Shown here piece by piece: positions 12,501 through 19,858 of a DNA stretch of 64,000 nt. Each line of letters opens with the position of its first letter. The stretch's first letter is position 1. The notes below the pieces were generated by a model. It worked only from the letters and a program-made list of their open reading frames with translations, had not been told where the DNA came from and did not search any database. The stretch lies in IMG/VR virus record IMGVR_UViG_3300025383_000011, positions 62,001-126,000 of that record; one strand, given 5' to 3'. Position numbers and translations under genes: made by a program. The DNA comes from a virus.

Positions 12501-14140
12501 GGACGGCGGCCAAAAATATTTGGGCCGTAGTTGATATCTGTTTGATTGTAACTGGCCGATGTGGCCAGTACATCTTTGTGGAACCAACGGTTACTGCGGC
12601 TCCAGGGATTGGCATCCTGGCTGGCACGATTGATTGTAAAGTAATCGGGTGTAGTTGCTATATCTGCGCCAAATGCTTCGGGCACTATGCATTGCGACAC
12701 TGGCACCAACACAATACCAGTTCCAACTCCTTCTACATAATATTCACGGTTGGCATAATCAACCGGCACTACCATTGAATCAAAACGTATTTTTAATCCG
12801 TTGGTAAATGCAACGCCATTGGGACTGGTATATCCAACTCGTCCCAAGATATCATTTGCAATATCTATAGGAGTTCCGGCAGTATCAACCAATTTGATTT
12901 CGCCAATAAAGTCGGGATTGCTACTGTCTTGATAGTATAGATAATCCAAGTCGGCTGTAATCAATGGTACTCGATTGTACAAGTAGTTGTTGTCAACCCA
13001 GTAATAAAATGATGCGTAGGTTTTTCCTGACACAATAAAAACTTTTTGTTGTTTATCTACAGTGGTCAAAGAAGAAATCTGTATTACTGAATCGGCACCG
13101 TTGTCAATGGGGGTCAGGCTAATTTGCCAAACACCAGTACGCAGAGCAGGATCTACTATGGCTCCTGGTACAGAATATCCAGTGGCTTGTGCAGTATAGT
13201 CTGGCGGCAATAAGGGTGCAGTCCAGTTTTGATCGTCGATCTTGTTGTTAATAAACACCAGTGTTTTGCCGGCTTCAATTTTGACTCCGTCAATGCCTTC
13301 GGGGTATGTTCTTAAGAATTCGCTCAAGCGACGATTTTGTATTTCAGTGTAATCAAATACCGCAGCTGCATCAACTTGAGAAGCTGTTCTCATCTGCAGG
13401 AAAAAATCCTGTGCTGTTTTTCGTGGCACGTTGAATTTGACTGTGCCGGTATCGCTACCGTTGTTGACTACACCAAACACTTCTCTAGTGCTGATAGTTG
13501 GTACTGCTCGGTCGACACCGGTTAATCCGGGTTCGCTTTGTATCCAAAATTTAATGCCAGGTTGATTCAATTGAAATTCGTATGAACCACCGCGTGCCAA
13601 AATCAACTGCGGATTTTGATAAGTGCCAGCACCGCTAAATGTGTAACCGCCTACACCGGTATTTCTAGTCACAGCAAAGTTGCCGGCTAGCGGAACTTGA
13701 TTGGAATAAATGTCCACAGCCGCAGGGCCATCAGGCAACCAATAATAATTTCCGTAATTTACAAATTTATCGTAATCAAATTTTCCGTCATAGTTGTAAA
13801 TTTCTTCTGAGAACAAACGCTGATGGTTGTTTGCAAAACCGTTGTTGGTACTTACTGTGTTTAATAAGTCTATGTAGTCGGCAGTAAATAAAATATTTTT
13901 GTTGTTGTCATCTACTACAACTGTTGATTCCAGTTGATACTGCTTGCGTAATGCACTTGTTTCAGGAACATAGTTGTCACCCAGCTTGTAAGTGGGTGCA
14001 AAGGTTCTACCAATGTATCCGTTGAGTGGTCCAATAACGCTGTCTTGTACCAACTGGTCCAGTGTTGCACCGGTAAAACGTTGGTTGGTTGTAGTTCTAA
14101 ATACCTGAGGTAAAAAGTTTTGGGTATTGATCAATGCCAT
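3548..14140 (-). CDS. Giant virion structural protein (3,530 aa), baseplate-associated; occupies the gp7 position
   Basis: 3,530 aa with no frameshift. It starts at ATG 14140, overlapping the gp6 stop (TAATG), so it is translationally coupled to the baseplate wedge gene. In T4 gene 7 follows gene 6, but that gp7 is about 1,030 aa, so this would be more than three times the usual size. N-terminus: MALINTQNFLPQVFRTTTNQ, a stretch with GRTFAPTYKLGDNY and NYYWLPDGP. The body is rich in Asn, Thr, Tyr and Val with many beta-type segments. Several short W-x3-4-Y/I...G...Y-x-G-x-x-Y blocks resemble chitin/cellulose-binding CBM5/12 folds (around 4060-4255, 4555-4640 and 8745-8835). A pair of GSGYT-x-P repeats lies near 5480-5650. 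The C-terminal part holds a region with IAYWRNY and RRGVDGTATANIHPAGSRV. Virion location is well supported by context; gp7 equivalence is inference from position. Confidence 0.75.
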   Translation of the reverse strand: MALINTQNFLPQVFRTTTNQRFTGATLDQLVQDSVIGPLNGYIGRTFAPTYKLGDNYVPETSALRKQYQLESTVVVDDNNKNILFTADYIDLLNTVSTNNGFANNHQRLFSEEIYNYDGKFDYDKFVNYGNYYWLPDGPAAVDIYSNQVPLAGNFAVTRNTGVGGYTFSGAGTYQNPQLILARGGSYEFQLNQPGIKFWIQSEPGLTGVDRAVPTISTREVFGVVNNGSDTGTVKFNVPRKTAQDFFLQMRTASQVDAAAVFDYTEIQNRRLSEFLRTYPEGIDGVKIEAGKTLVFINNKIDDQNWTAPLLPPDYTAQATGYSVPGAIVDPALRTGVWQISLTPIDNGADSVIQISSLTTVDKQQKVFIVSGKTYASFYYWVDNNYLYNRVPLITADLDYLYYQDSSNPDFIGEIKLVDTAGTPIDIANDILGRVGYTSPNGVAFTNGLKIRFDSMVVPVDYANREYYVEGVGTGIVLVPVSQCIVPEAFGADIATTPDYFTINRASQDANPWSRSNRWFHKDVLATSASYNQTDINYGPNIFGRRPIIEFEPNLQLFNYGRQHKQTVDVIIGVNPNEAQSDAFNQVEGQITAQVDGITVYPGMRIIFANDYDNTVKGQIWEVLFETINHTNFIRLIPTNDDPVLAYENVLITQGTHTGNTYRFDGAQWHLCQAKTNFNQPPMFELVDADGYSFADTTVYPASTFAGTQLFGYEHGTGTPDAVLGFALQYQNFNNIGDIVFSNYYDTDTFTTTVNSTVTTHNCNSGYMVKNSGLDTQTKLNNWVKGVEPTQQYQLFTKFFEGYVITDDQGIERAFVQIDVTPDNEATVPYIKVFLNNTLLRRDVDYVVTTYGVYNVVNLLSMPAIGDKIDVAVFSNEPSSIGYYEVPQNLDLNPLNENFTTITLGQLRAHYNKLIENTVTGATESTPSQDRYLKAQGGTLVQHSAPLTYAMSFLNDPSANFVDSITAARKEYTRFKNKFLGLCTTLNGIDYKNPVTGVDAILQSINLVKNNTFPWYFSDMVPQGGNYNTTVYSILNARQTSYEISSFFDTTKLSNRAVLVYLNNKQLVMGRDYQFSTVSPAVEIMVSLTFGDTLTIRDYFNTDGCYVPETPTKLGLHPKFEPEIYLDSTYQTPVRVIRGHDGSLTPAFGDFRDDFLLELERRIFNNIKASYATNEINLYDTIPGYFRNTDYSKEEFNQILNQNFLQWVGNYKIDYTSNTWYDANNSWTWNYGGLADSLTGLPLQGTWRAIYNYWFDTDSPHLHPWEMLGFSRQPNWWTDRYGPAPYTGNNLTLWQDLEAGYIWNAGNPYYDTRFARPGLTSIIPVNEIGDLKSPSEIPLMAGLNQRTISGSFSVGQQGPVETAWRRSSDYAYALQLAMALTRPAKYFSTQIDTSRFYRNSVTGQFSNSDNQKLTPTLLAVNGDSTSGTVLRTSGYINWIFDSVKNLGIDPVAKFNQYFMHLNMQLSYKVGGFTDKKILTVSAEQTSPGSTNASVIIPDANYNLYLNKSVPVKSISYSAVIVENVQAGYSVTGYDTTNPYFTIIPSAVSRSVDVVTVNGLTVNLYQDSANETMTIPYGTVFVNEQQLADFLFSYQRYLTSQGFVFTDFDYDLSEVRDWKLSVKEFLYWAQQGWDIGTIILLNPAATSVTINSTQMVVDEITNLPNSSKLLDQNYKTIKSNDFNVLRKENFVNGNQTVVSTVNGTPMCYGKFNLIQYEHVLILDNVSDFGDIIYVPSLGSRQYRLRLTGSKTGAWTGALDAPGFVYSDFTVVTWEPGTDYKSGDIVTYSNQIYVTKTDLDASETFNPQQWTSISKSDIQTGLLPSFGQNAQEFERIYDIDRPPVSEDFQAFSAGLIGFRQRPYLTDLGISVQNQTKLYQGYIKQKGTINSVSALTKANFNNVGGSITTYEEWAFRVGQYGDLARNQYTEFILDQSVFKTNPVAFTLTTDSYSTGNIIVDLKLDANLKLSNVYNASNLSSVSTSLYNNRTGTAYPQDLPTAGYVNVNDVDATIFDITNTVTPAVTVGNYVWVAKDNNQQWNVFRINNTGLTATTLTYNLDNYAQLTFNSTHSFVVGDYILLNNFNIDLNPSSPTYNTSVFDGMYKVIQINNNNSVVIAITNVANLVALIPAPVQGNGAVYKFASVRVATPSGIASVTPPGGWITGDKVWVDNYNTGEWGVYQYDAVDNSWTVIRNQEPQVDINSINRTFLYNKVNNNILAAIDYVDPNKGKVLNFVARDIDYQRTQDPALYNAGNVTLNPGLTIHNDYHWGPAQVGKIWWNLDTVRYVDYEQDELIYRLNQWGNRFPGSSIDVYEWVESTVPPSQYSDVGTPLYSNDSAYSTYGYIDQSGSVQLKYYFWVSGRDVANTAAGKYNSVSSIVSAIENPLSQGIPYAAFLRNDTVALYNVNQYLVAKNTVLHLGSFSPDADLIHNEYALVQEGNADSVIPAAILAKFIDSLAGVDKFGNVVPDPALTPAQAYGINIRPRQTMFVDQPLALINYVTLVNTQLLTYPVTQRKVLTTLLSQEPVPTANSGAYDLTVDTVDELNYIDTTALTVGQSRVLVKSDSTNLGKWAVYTLSGCNGTVGIFTVSTVQTYKTDLYWTYADWYDSAYNPTTTPNYTVKNDIELGKLSLTAGQFVKVLDGGNGQFLVYQINSDLTKTLVGIQNGTLQITTGAIPSKELRQIISAMQKEIFIEDLALTYNQIFFSMVKYVLSEQKNLDWVFKTSFVSATQDIRKLETFPAYIKDNQDYYLEYINEVKPYRTILREFVINYKRNDPYAGDITDFDLPAYWDANLKTYRAPDGTQSTDVALLSSSTYQNWSNNYTYKIVDVSIENPGSGYTLPPQLIVTGGGGTGANLSASINSYGQINQIRVISPGSGYTSTPTIVVNGTGAGAIVNPILRNEYTGNNSGHNVVRSIKTNIKFDRTTYTNPNTFVFWSNISSNVSASLGQTIAANSVIVLDTHLFRLSNNYVITGNTVTNTVNFPSQIVKISAADFDNANDRIVAYNGNVDLSLISDGINYPGVIIEGNTYLGTTVDTIIQSQYSDNLGIDMANVYVDGGSYVNSYVSHAPEELIPGRMFDSFNLSVYQTDNIAWRYFDNMQSERSYYRIAAASTTALAQDLAMTDTTISVVDATRLPAPNQISSTPGIVFINGEKIAYWRNYALETPIPWQPNITVPAGSLISYVGNVYVATGNVYAIDFANVAPTQIEQVSINTLAQIRRGVDGTATANIHPAGSRVVDSSATQQIPNTAVTSTTLSQATTYQATDVVAYGITTTANISVNVGDIITSLTTVDLWQPGTTIKPGVLTYYNGNSYTVTGNVYGPGTKTWTANTAFPLHTYIFDSGGNTYITTGNVYSATFPTSNITPISSANIATSKFANVLAAGNVTYAFEGNTAVSVTLRALETVSNQRSFGAIITSGSIIGTQGRPEFFDTADGFDEDSFSNSTSKLQINRVEADSYIVSSYILGNVTVDGKITVPAGSTVSKSQIWYSPGPYGTATDGTGLYNSTTAQVAFLKNSPSVTAAGGKTP

Positions 14141-17100
14141 TATGCACCACCGCCTACTATCGAGTTAGAAAGATTTAAACTTGCTGCTGTAACAGCCGTG
14201 ATAATATCAATTGTATCCACTGTGGCTGCGCTGGTAATAATTTCCCAAGGCTCTGCGTTGATTTGGAAATAGTTACCAAATACCAAATTGTTGTCGGCTG
14301 GCACAATCAATACGCTACTGATATTGGGCGCCAAGGTTGAATGCAGGTATGCAGCCAATTCTGAGAAATAAAATGTGTCACCAAAGTCCCAGTTTGCAAT
14401 GTCAAAGTATGTGTTGATGGCCGCAACCACTTGACTCTTGATTTCGTTGTCGGTCACGTTGACCGATGGATTTTTTACAATTTGAAATCTGGCTTGCAAG
14501 CTAGGATCTGCTTTGGCACCAAACAAGGGTTTGAATTTGGCAGGATTGTAAACAATGCTGTCGCTCATTGCTTTGAATGAATCTAGGTTGTTGTAAGCCA
14601 ATTCTAAACTGGTACTTGTTGGCAATTCTGGTTCAGAAACCACACCGGTCAAATCTCGCAACCAATTGATGTAACTCTTGGAATAGTCTGCTGTCAAGAT
14701 ATAAAGATCAATGATGTTGATTGGGGTTGGATCAATTCTACTGCGACTTGGTGCGTTGTGCGTGTATTGGAAATACAGGCTGTCTCTAGTAGTGGCTGTG
14801 TTTGCCACTGTTTGGAACAGCTCAGGATTGCTGGGAACGTTTTCCATTTGTGTTTCAGGAATTTTTACATTGACCACAGAGTCGTTGACGTATCCGTCAA
14901 CTTCAACCACAGAATCATAAATCTGCCAGATGTGATCTCGTTCTAGCATACGATCAGAGTTGGGTTTAGTATTAATTTTCAATATTTTAATAGTGTCGTT
15001 GATGTTGGTACCAGTGGCACTACTGTAAACTTTTGACAAGGGATCGTAATAAAACTTGGTATGACCGGCGCTGGAGAACGAGTAAGTCAGTGTTTTATAA
15101 CTCACGTTGTACAAGCCGTTTTGATATTCAAACTTTAACAGCCAATCTGAACTGTTGCCAATGTCGGCTGGTAAAATATTTTCCCAGGCCTGTGTCAATT
15201 GATTAAAACGTAAACCAAAGTTCACGTGTGCCTGAACCTGTGTAACCAATGTGGATACTAAACTGTTAGTAAAATCGTTTTTGTAAGCTGGAATTATTCC
15301 ACCTTTGTCCAAGACTGCACCGGTTGGTACCACTGTGGCCAACTTGATCAAATTGGGGGTGTTTAAATCTGTACTGGCTACTACTGAGGAGACAGCAGCA
15401 TACAAGTGTGTTGAATCAGTGGGCAATGCCACATTTCCGGGTTGTAGTGTTTGAGCTGCGTCGAAGTGGTAATTGGATGGAGCGACAAATCGCAACAGCG
15501 CACCAGAATTCACATATTGCAAATTGCCTGTGGCTGATCCGCCCACAGCCTGCACGGTATTTGCCAATGTCAATGTACCTGAGCTGATTGCAGTACTGTT
15601 TGATGTTTGATGGAATGTCAATCCCGACACCGATGTGATTGCCACGTTGGATACATTGGCCCAGGTATCGGCAAACACGTTGGCTGTAACTTGATAATTT
15701 TGTCCGTTGTATGACACCACAGTATTGCTGGTAAACACAGTATTGGCTGTCCACTGCTGGCTGTCTACAGCGTCAATACGTGGGAAATTTTTGTAATAGT
15801 AATTACGCATTTCCGTACTGTTGATCATGGGAATCACATCATTGTAAATGGTTGTGTAAATGTCGTTGCTGGTCAGGAAATCAAAGGTGTTTGATTGTGT
15901 TTTGGTGTTTGAAGAAATGATACCGTCATCACCAAAAATATTTGTGGTTGAATAACTGCCAGTTGGATCAATGGCATCCAAGTACAGGCTCACACCCGAA
16001 CTGGTACGGTTAACTGCTTTGACTTTTTGTATGCCAGTAAAAGTGGTCAACGGAAATATGTTGTAATCCTCGCCAGTGATCATACGATTTTGTGTGTAAT
16101 ACTGTTGAGGTGCCAAGGCTTTGATGCTGGCCAGACTTTGTGCCGCTGTGGCATTGGTCACTGTGTATTTCAAGCTGGCTGTGAATGTGATAGTTTCAAT
16201 TGAGTTCTTGGCACTGATGTAAGGAAATGCCACTGTCACTAGAGCCATATCGTCCGGAGTTATACTGTAGGTGGAACCGTTGCACACGCGATAGAAAAAT
16301 TTAAATAGGCCCTGCGGAATATTTGAGAAACTGCCGTCACCAAATACCAAGTTGACCTGATCGTTGTTGAGCGTGTTGATTTGATAAAGATTCTTGTCAA
16401 CTTGTTGATTGTAAATCACGTTTACTCCGCCCAAAGCTGGAACTTGATCCCACAATTGGTTAGGCGATTGATCGGTATTTAGGCTATATAGCCAAGCATC
16501 GGTGTTGTTGACGTTGGTGCCAGGAATACTCACATAGTTGTTGGGTATGCTGTTCTTGATATCAAATGTTGTGGCATTCAGTGTGCCCTGTTTGAAATAC
16601 AAGAAAAATCCAGTGTTGACGCTGCCGTTGCCGTTGTTGTCGTTACGATACAGGATATTGAACTTGCCTACTGTGGTAGGGTCCGCTTCGTACACATAAG
16701 TTTTGCCCACTGTGGTTGCACTGACAGCTTCAAAGCTCAAAGTGTTGCCACGAACTGTGGTACTGAACTGTGCCACTGGCAAAGTATTTGTGTTGATGCC
16801 AATGGAATATTCTTGTGTTTCAATACCGTTGATTGTTTGTGTGTTGCCAGGTTTGCCAATCACTTGATTGGAAATCAATGCAGAATTCAGTACTGTGGTA
16901 AATTGTTCCAACCAGTTGTCGTTTGTGGTGTCGTTCCATAATATGGTGGCATTGGACAAGTCTTGTCCTGAGCTGTCGGTAATAGATTCTGTTGTGCTGA
17001 CGCTTTCAATTTTTAACAGGCCATTTGAGCTGTTGGCACGTTTGGGATTGTAACTGAGCATACGAGCCAACTTCATGATGCTGTCTCGACGCTGTGCTGT

Positions 17101-17367
17101 GTCTATAAAATTTTCACGGGCATTTAGGTCAGTACGGAAAGCTAAACTTTGACCCAAAAACGCAATCATATCTATCAATGCTAGATATTCTGAACTTTCT
17201 AGGAAATCGTTGAATGACTCGGGATAATAAACTTTGAGGTAGTTTATCATTGAGCTACGTAAGGTTTCAAAATCGTAGCTGGTAAAGTCTGCGTTGGTAA
17301 AAGTCTGATAAATCTTGGTCCAGTCTTGCTGAACTAATAGATTTGTTTGACGTGTTGTTTGTGCCAT
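14140..17367 (-). CDS. gp6: Baseplate wedge protein gp6
   Basis: 1,075 aa from ATG 17367. A TTG 24 nt further upstream lies before the predicted late transcript start, so it was not used. The N-terminal 130 residues are the hallmark of gp6: ADFTSYDFETLRSSMINYLK, then DMIAFLGQSLAFRTDLNARE and MLSYNPKRANSSNG. gp6 forms the dimeric clamp linking neighbouring baseplate wedges. The C-terminal region (QARFQIVKNPSVNVTDNEIK, then a final domain with FYFSELAAYLHSTLAPNISS) matches the conserved gp6 end. T4 gp6 is 660 aa; the extra length is a beta-rich insertion in the middle. It includes a CBM5/12-like block (QQWTANTVF...VVSYNGQNYQV, near 15650-15760). It is followed by the coupled giant gene and preceded by gp25. 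Confidence 0.92.
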   Translation of the reverse strand: MAQTTRQTNLLVQQDWTKIYQTFTNADFTSYDFETLRSSMINYLKVYYPESFNDFLESSEYLALIDMIAFLGQSLAFRTDLNARENFIDTAQRRDSIMKLARMLSYNPKRANSSNGLLKIESVSTTESITDSSGQDLSNATILWNDTTNDNWLEQFTTVLNSALISNQVIGKPGNTQTINGIETQEYSIGINTNTLPVAQFSTTVRGNTLSFEAVSATTVGKTYVYEADPTTVGKFNILYRNDNNGNGSVNTGFFLYFKQGTLNATTFDIKNSIPNNYVSIPGTNVNNTDAWLYSLNTDQSPNQLWDQVPALGGVNVIYNQQVDKNLYQINTLNNDQVNLVFGDGSFSNIPQGLFKFFYRVCNGSTYSITPDDMALVTVAFPYISAKNSIETITFTASLKYTVTNATAAQSLASIKALAPQQYYTQNRMITGEDYNIFPLTTFTGIQKVKAVNRTSSGVSLYLDAIDPTGSYSTTNIFGDDGIISSNTKTQSNTFDFLTSNDIYTTIYNDVIPMINSTEMRNYYYKNFPRIDAVDSQQWTANTVFTSNTVVSYNGQNYQVTANVFADTWANVSNVAITSVSGLTFHQTSNSTAISSGTLTLANTVQAVGGSATGNLQYVNSGALLRFVAPSNYHFDAAQTLQPGNVALPTDSTHLYAAVSSVVASTDLNTPNLIKLATVVPTGAVLDKGGIIPAYKNDFTNSLVSTLVTQVQAHVNFGLRFNQLTQAWENILPADIGNSSDWLLKFEYQNGLYNVSYKTLTYSFSSAGHTKFYYDPLSKVYSSATGTNINDTIKILKINTKPNSDRMLERDHIWQIYDSVVEVDGYVNDSVVNVKIPETQMENVPSNPELFQTVANTATTRDSLYFQYTHNAPSRSRIDPTPINIIDLYILTADYSKSYINWLRDLTGVVSEPELPTSTSLELAYNNLDSFKAMSDSIVYNPAKFKPLFGAKADPSLQARFQIVKNPSVNVTDNEIKSQVVAAINTYFDIANWDFGDTFYFSELAAYLHSTLAPNISSVLIVPADNNLVFGNYFQINAEPWEIITSAATVDTIDIITAVTAASLNLSNSIVGGGA

Positions 17368-17391
17368 ATTGTATCTTTGCCCTGTATTCAA

Positions 17392-17399
17392 TATTTATC
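17392..17399 (-). promoter_or_regulatory. Late promoter box GATAAATA upstream of gp6
   Basis: GATAAATA on the minus strand in the 52-nt gap between gp25 and gp6. Predicted transcript start is near 17386, 19 nt before the gp6 ATG at 17367. Confidence 0.6.
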
Positions 17400-17419
17400 A
17401 GGGCAAATAATATGGTCAG

Positions 17420-17794
17420 TTAATTAGTGGTCAGGGTGTTTGAAGCGCGGTTAAAATTCAGGTTAATTACGTCGGTTTGATCTGTGGGTATATAGGCCAA
17501 GGTCAATTGTACCAAAAATCCATTTTCTTGCTGTGTCACAGCCACTTGCCCAATGGTCAATCTAGGATCGTACGTTACAATACGTTTGATATCGTCGGTG
17601 ATCATCTGTTGTGTATCTTCAGTCAAGGGTTCAAACAGCATATCCCAAATAATAGTGCCAAAATTTGGTTGCATTAGTTTTTCGCCCTTGCGTATGTTGA
17701 AATAGTTCAAGAGGTCTTGTTTGGCCAACTCGTAGTCGGTCAACGTGTATTTTTTGGGGCTATTTCTTGTGCTGAATCCGCGATATGTAATCAT
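17420..17794 (-). CDS. gp25: Baseplate wedge protein gp25
   Basis: 124 aa, the usual length for gp25. It has the conserved pattern ITYRGFSTRNSPKKYTLTDY at the N-terminus and IRKGEKLMQPNFGTIIWDML in the core, the gp25/LysM-like wedge fold that nucleates sheath polymerisation in contractile tails. The acidic/basic EPL and DPRLTIGQV segments follow. The ATG at 17794 lies exactly where the late promoter box at 17807-17800 would place +1, and no ribosome site is visible. It may therefore be made from a leaderless transcript as well as by readthrough from the gene upstream, whose stop is 8 nt away. Confidence 0.95.
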   Translation of the reverse strand: MITYRGFSTRNSPKKYTLTDYELAKQDLLNYFNIRKGEKLMQPNFGTIIWDMLFEPLTEDTQQMITDDIKRIVTYDPRLTIGQVAVTQQENGFLVQLTLAYIPTDQTDVINLNFNRASNTLTTN

Positions 17795-17799
17795 AATAG

Positions 17800-17807
17800 T
17801 ATTTATT
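17800..17807 (-). promoter_or_regulatory. Late promoter box AATAAATA abutting gp25
   Basis: AATAAATA overlaps the stop codon of the upstream gene. With T4 late spacing (box at -13 to -6) the +1 falls on the A of the gp25 ATG at 17794. Confidence 0.45.
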
Positions 17808-18468
17808 GACCTAAAACAGTAACAGCATAGCGGCCAGCATTGTAATAGATTTGCCCGGCTCCTATGTTGTGATATCTCCAGGCATAGGCACCGGTTCCGA
17901 TCGGCAAAGTTGAGTGTGCGCTGGATCCTGCCCCTAACCCCCAGGCCACATATATCATTCCGGCTACAACATCAGCAGTATCTTGATCAGTTATGGCGTT
18001 GATCAAGCCCAATTGATAGTTCAAATCCAGCAAACGTTGATAAGCCAAGTGCTCTTGTGCAGCTGGGCTAGTTAAAAATCCGTTCAAATTGGTAATGTTG
18101 TACAGATATGTTGCATAGGAATTGGTGGCATTTTTAACAGCAGTCTGACGCCAGCAGTTGCGGTAGTTTACACAACCTGACCCGTATGCTGTGTTGGATC
18201 CTGGTGCCAACAATCCGTACTGTTCCAGTATGGTTGTTTCAAATTGATATCGGCCCAACTCGTTGTCGTCACCAATCAAGGCGTAATTCCAAGCACTTTG
18301 ATCGTACGCAATCTGTGCCAACAAATTGCGTATTTGTGCAGATGTCAATGCATTATTGCCGGTGGCCCAAGCCGGTGGGGCAATAGGTGCGTCGGCACGA
18401 CCCAACCACGAATTTGGTAATGGGTTGGCTACTGCTACGCGACTGGCAGCTAAGATTCCAGCATCCAT
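17803..18468 (-). CDS. Lysozyme/transglycosylase-like baseplate protein, separate from gp5
   Basis: 221 aa from ATG 18468, which is 1 nt after the gp5 stop and preceded by GGAAGAG 11 nt upstream. A longer frame beginning at 18534 lies within gp5 and lacks support. After LTSAQIRNLLAQIAYDQSAW comes NELGRYQF, the G-x-YQF signature seen in phage lytic transglycosylase/lysozyme domains, and a C-terminal half with AGMIYVAWGLGAG and GAYAWRYHN. In T4 the lysozyme domain is inside gp5; here gp5 has none and this gene directly follows it. I infer a peptidoglycan-degrading partner of the tail spike. The position where related domains usually show the catalytic Glu (E-S) reads Q-S here, so activity is uncertain. 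Assignment is by pattern only. Confidence 0.55.
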   Translation of the reverse strand: MDAGILAASRVAVANPLPNSWLGRADAPIAPPAWATGNNALTSAQIRNLLAQIAYDQSAWNYALIGDDNELGRYQFETTILEQYGLLAPGSNTAYGSGCVNYRNCWRQTAVKNATNSYATYLYNITNLNGFLTSPAAQEHLAYQRLLDLNYQLGLINAITDQDTADVVAGMIYVAWGLGAGSSAHSTLPIGTGAYAWRYHNIGAGQIYYNAGRYAVTVLGQ

Positions 18469-18469
18469 G

Positions 18470-19858
18470 TTATTTTGATCTCTTCCAAGGTTCGTGTGAC
18501 GGTGCCACTGTACAGATAGAATCAAACGTGTCACCTTCGGTCCATACGCCGTTGGTCAATGCCACATCTGGGTGCGGGGTTGTTGTAGGCGGTGTAGCCG
18601 GTGATGGAGAACCACCGCCACCATTGTTTAAGTTTACCTTGCTGCCATTCAGTGATATTTCTCCATCAGAGCTGGCGCTGAATCCATTGGCTGCCGCAAA
18701 CGATCCTGTGCTCATTGAATGCAAGGTCATTGGCCCAATGGATTTAAATGATGCGCTGTCCATTGCATTTAGATTTATCTTGCCGTCGGTGTCTAAAGTA
18801 ATACCTTTGCCACTGGCACTGATATGTACTGTGTCTCCCTGTATGTTTACTGCTTTGTCACTGTGTAGATTCAGTGTGCCTTTGCTGCGTACATTAAATC
18901 CACGATCTGCGTAAATGTTGATTTGTCCGTTGGGACTGAACTCCACCCACTGATGCCCAGATGCGCTGGCAATGTAAAGCACTTGTTCAGTATCGTTCAT
19001 CAAAATTTGGTGTCCACCTGAACTACGCAATCTAATCAGTTGATCTGTGCCTTCGGGGTTGACTGGATCTCCGGCGGCTCCGTCATCCATTACAAAGCTG
19101 TGCCCGCCTTTGCGATATATAACTTCTTGGGTTTTACCAGGCACTTGATTGGTTGCAGTGGCCTTGCGACCCGGAGTGCTGATTCCGTATACATTGCTGG
19201 GCGATTCACGTAAACTACTAGAACTAATAGCGCCGCGTATTTTATCTCGATCAAGTCCTTGATTGAGCAGTATAGAAGTCTGTACATCGTGTGGGTAACG
19301 TGGAGTACTGGTCAGTGCATCTTTGGTAAAGGCCTTGGGATCGCTGGTGCTGTATTCTATCACCGGGACCACAGTATTGCTGGATATTTTACTAGCCAAG
19401 GCATCTGTGCTAGGAGCAGTTTTGTTACCAACAGCTCGACCCATCCCAGGAACCATATGGTGACTTGGTGTATCGTACACACAAGCAAACCAGTAACCGC
19501 GTCCTAAGTCGCCGGCCACAAAAGTGACCAATACTTTGCAACCAATGTCGGGTGGTACCATCCACATACCGTAACTTTGACCGGCTGTGGCTGCAGTATT
19601 GGGTAAATTTTGTCTATCAGTTCCGTAAGTGGTTCCGTAAAATGGACTGGCATAGCTGACAGGAGTGTATTTGCCGTTGGGGTCGAATGTGCCGTCACGC
19701 TCGGGTATGTACACTTCCAGTTGTCCCATACGCGATCCTTCCACGTGTCTGACCACTATGGCTTCGTATGGACCCGGGTCCACTGTCATTCCAGAATTTT
19801 TGCCATCGGCTTTGGTACTTTGATCTGCACCGGTTCGGCGTATTAGATTTGATCCCAT
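18470..19858 (-). CDS. gp5: Baseplate central spike gp5 (no lysozyme domain)
   Basis: 462 aa. An N-terminal OB-fold segment (PGPYEAIVVRHVEGSRMGQL, then GMWMVPPDIGCKVLVTFVAG and GRGYWFACVYD) is typical of gp5/VgrG spikes. The C-terminal half is a triple-stranded beta-helix: repeated short strands such as GHSFVMDDGA, GHQILMNDTE, NGQINIYADRGFNVRSKG and DGKINLNAMDSA. The membrane-piercing spike therefore looks complete, but the roughly 170-aa lysozyme domain found between these parts in T4 is missing; a candidate lies in the next gene. After the helix there is a GGGGSPSPATPP linker and a tail ending HEPWKRSK. It starts by TAATG overlap with the hub gene upstream. Confidence 0.9.
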   Translation of the reverse strand: MGSNLIRRTGADQSTKADGKNSGMTVDPGPYEAIVVRHVEGSRMGQLEVYIPERDGTFDPNGKYTPVSYASPFYGTTYGTDRQNLPNTAATAGQSYGMWMVPPDIGCKVLVTFVAGDLGRGYWFACVYDTPSHHMVPGMGRAVGNKTAPSTDALASKISSNTVVPVIEYSTSDPKAFTKDALTSTPRYPHDVQTSILLNQGLDRDKIRGAISSSSLRESPSNVYGISTPGRKATATNQVPGKTQEVIYRKGGHSFVMDDGAAGDPVNPEGTDQLIRLRSSGGHQILMNDTEQVLYIASASGHQWVEFSPNGQINIYADRGFNVRSKGTLNLHSDKAVNIQGDTVHISASGKGITLDTDGKINLNAMDSASFKSIGPMTLHSMSTGSFAAANGFSASSDGEISLNGSKVNLNNGGGGSPSPATPPTTTPHPDVALTNGVWTEGDTFDSICTVAPSHEPWKRSK

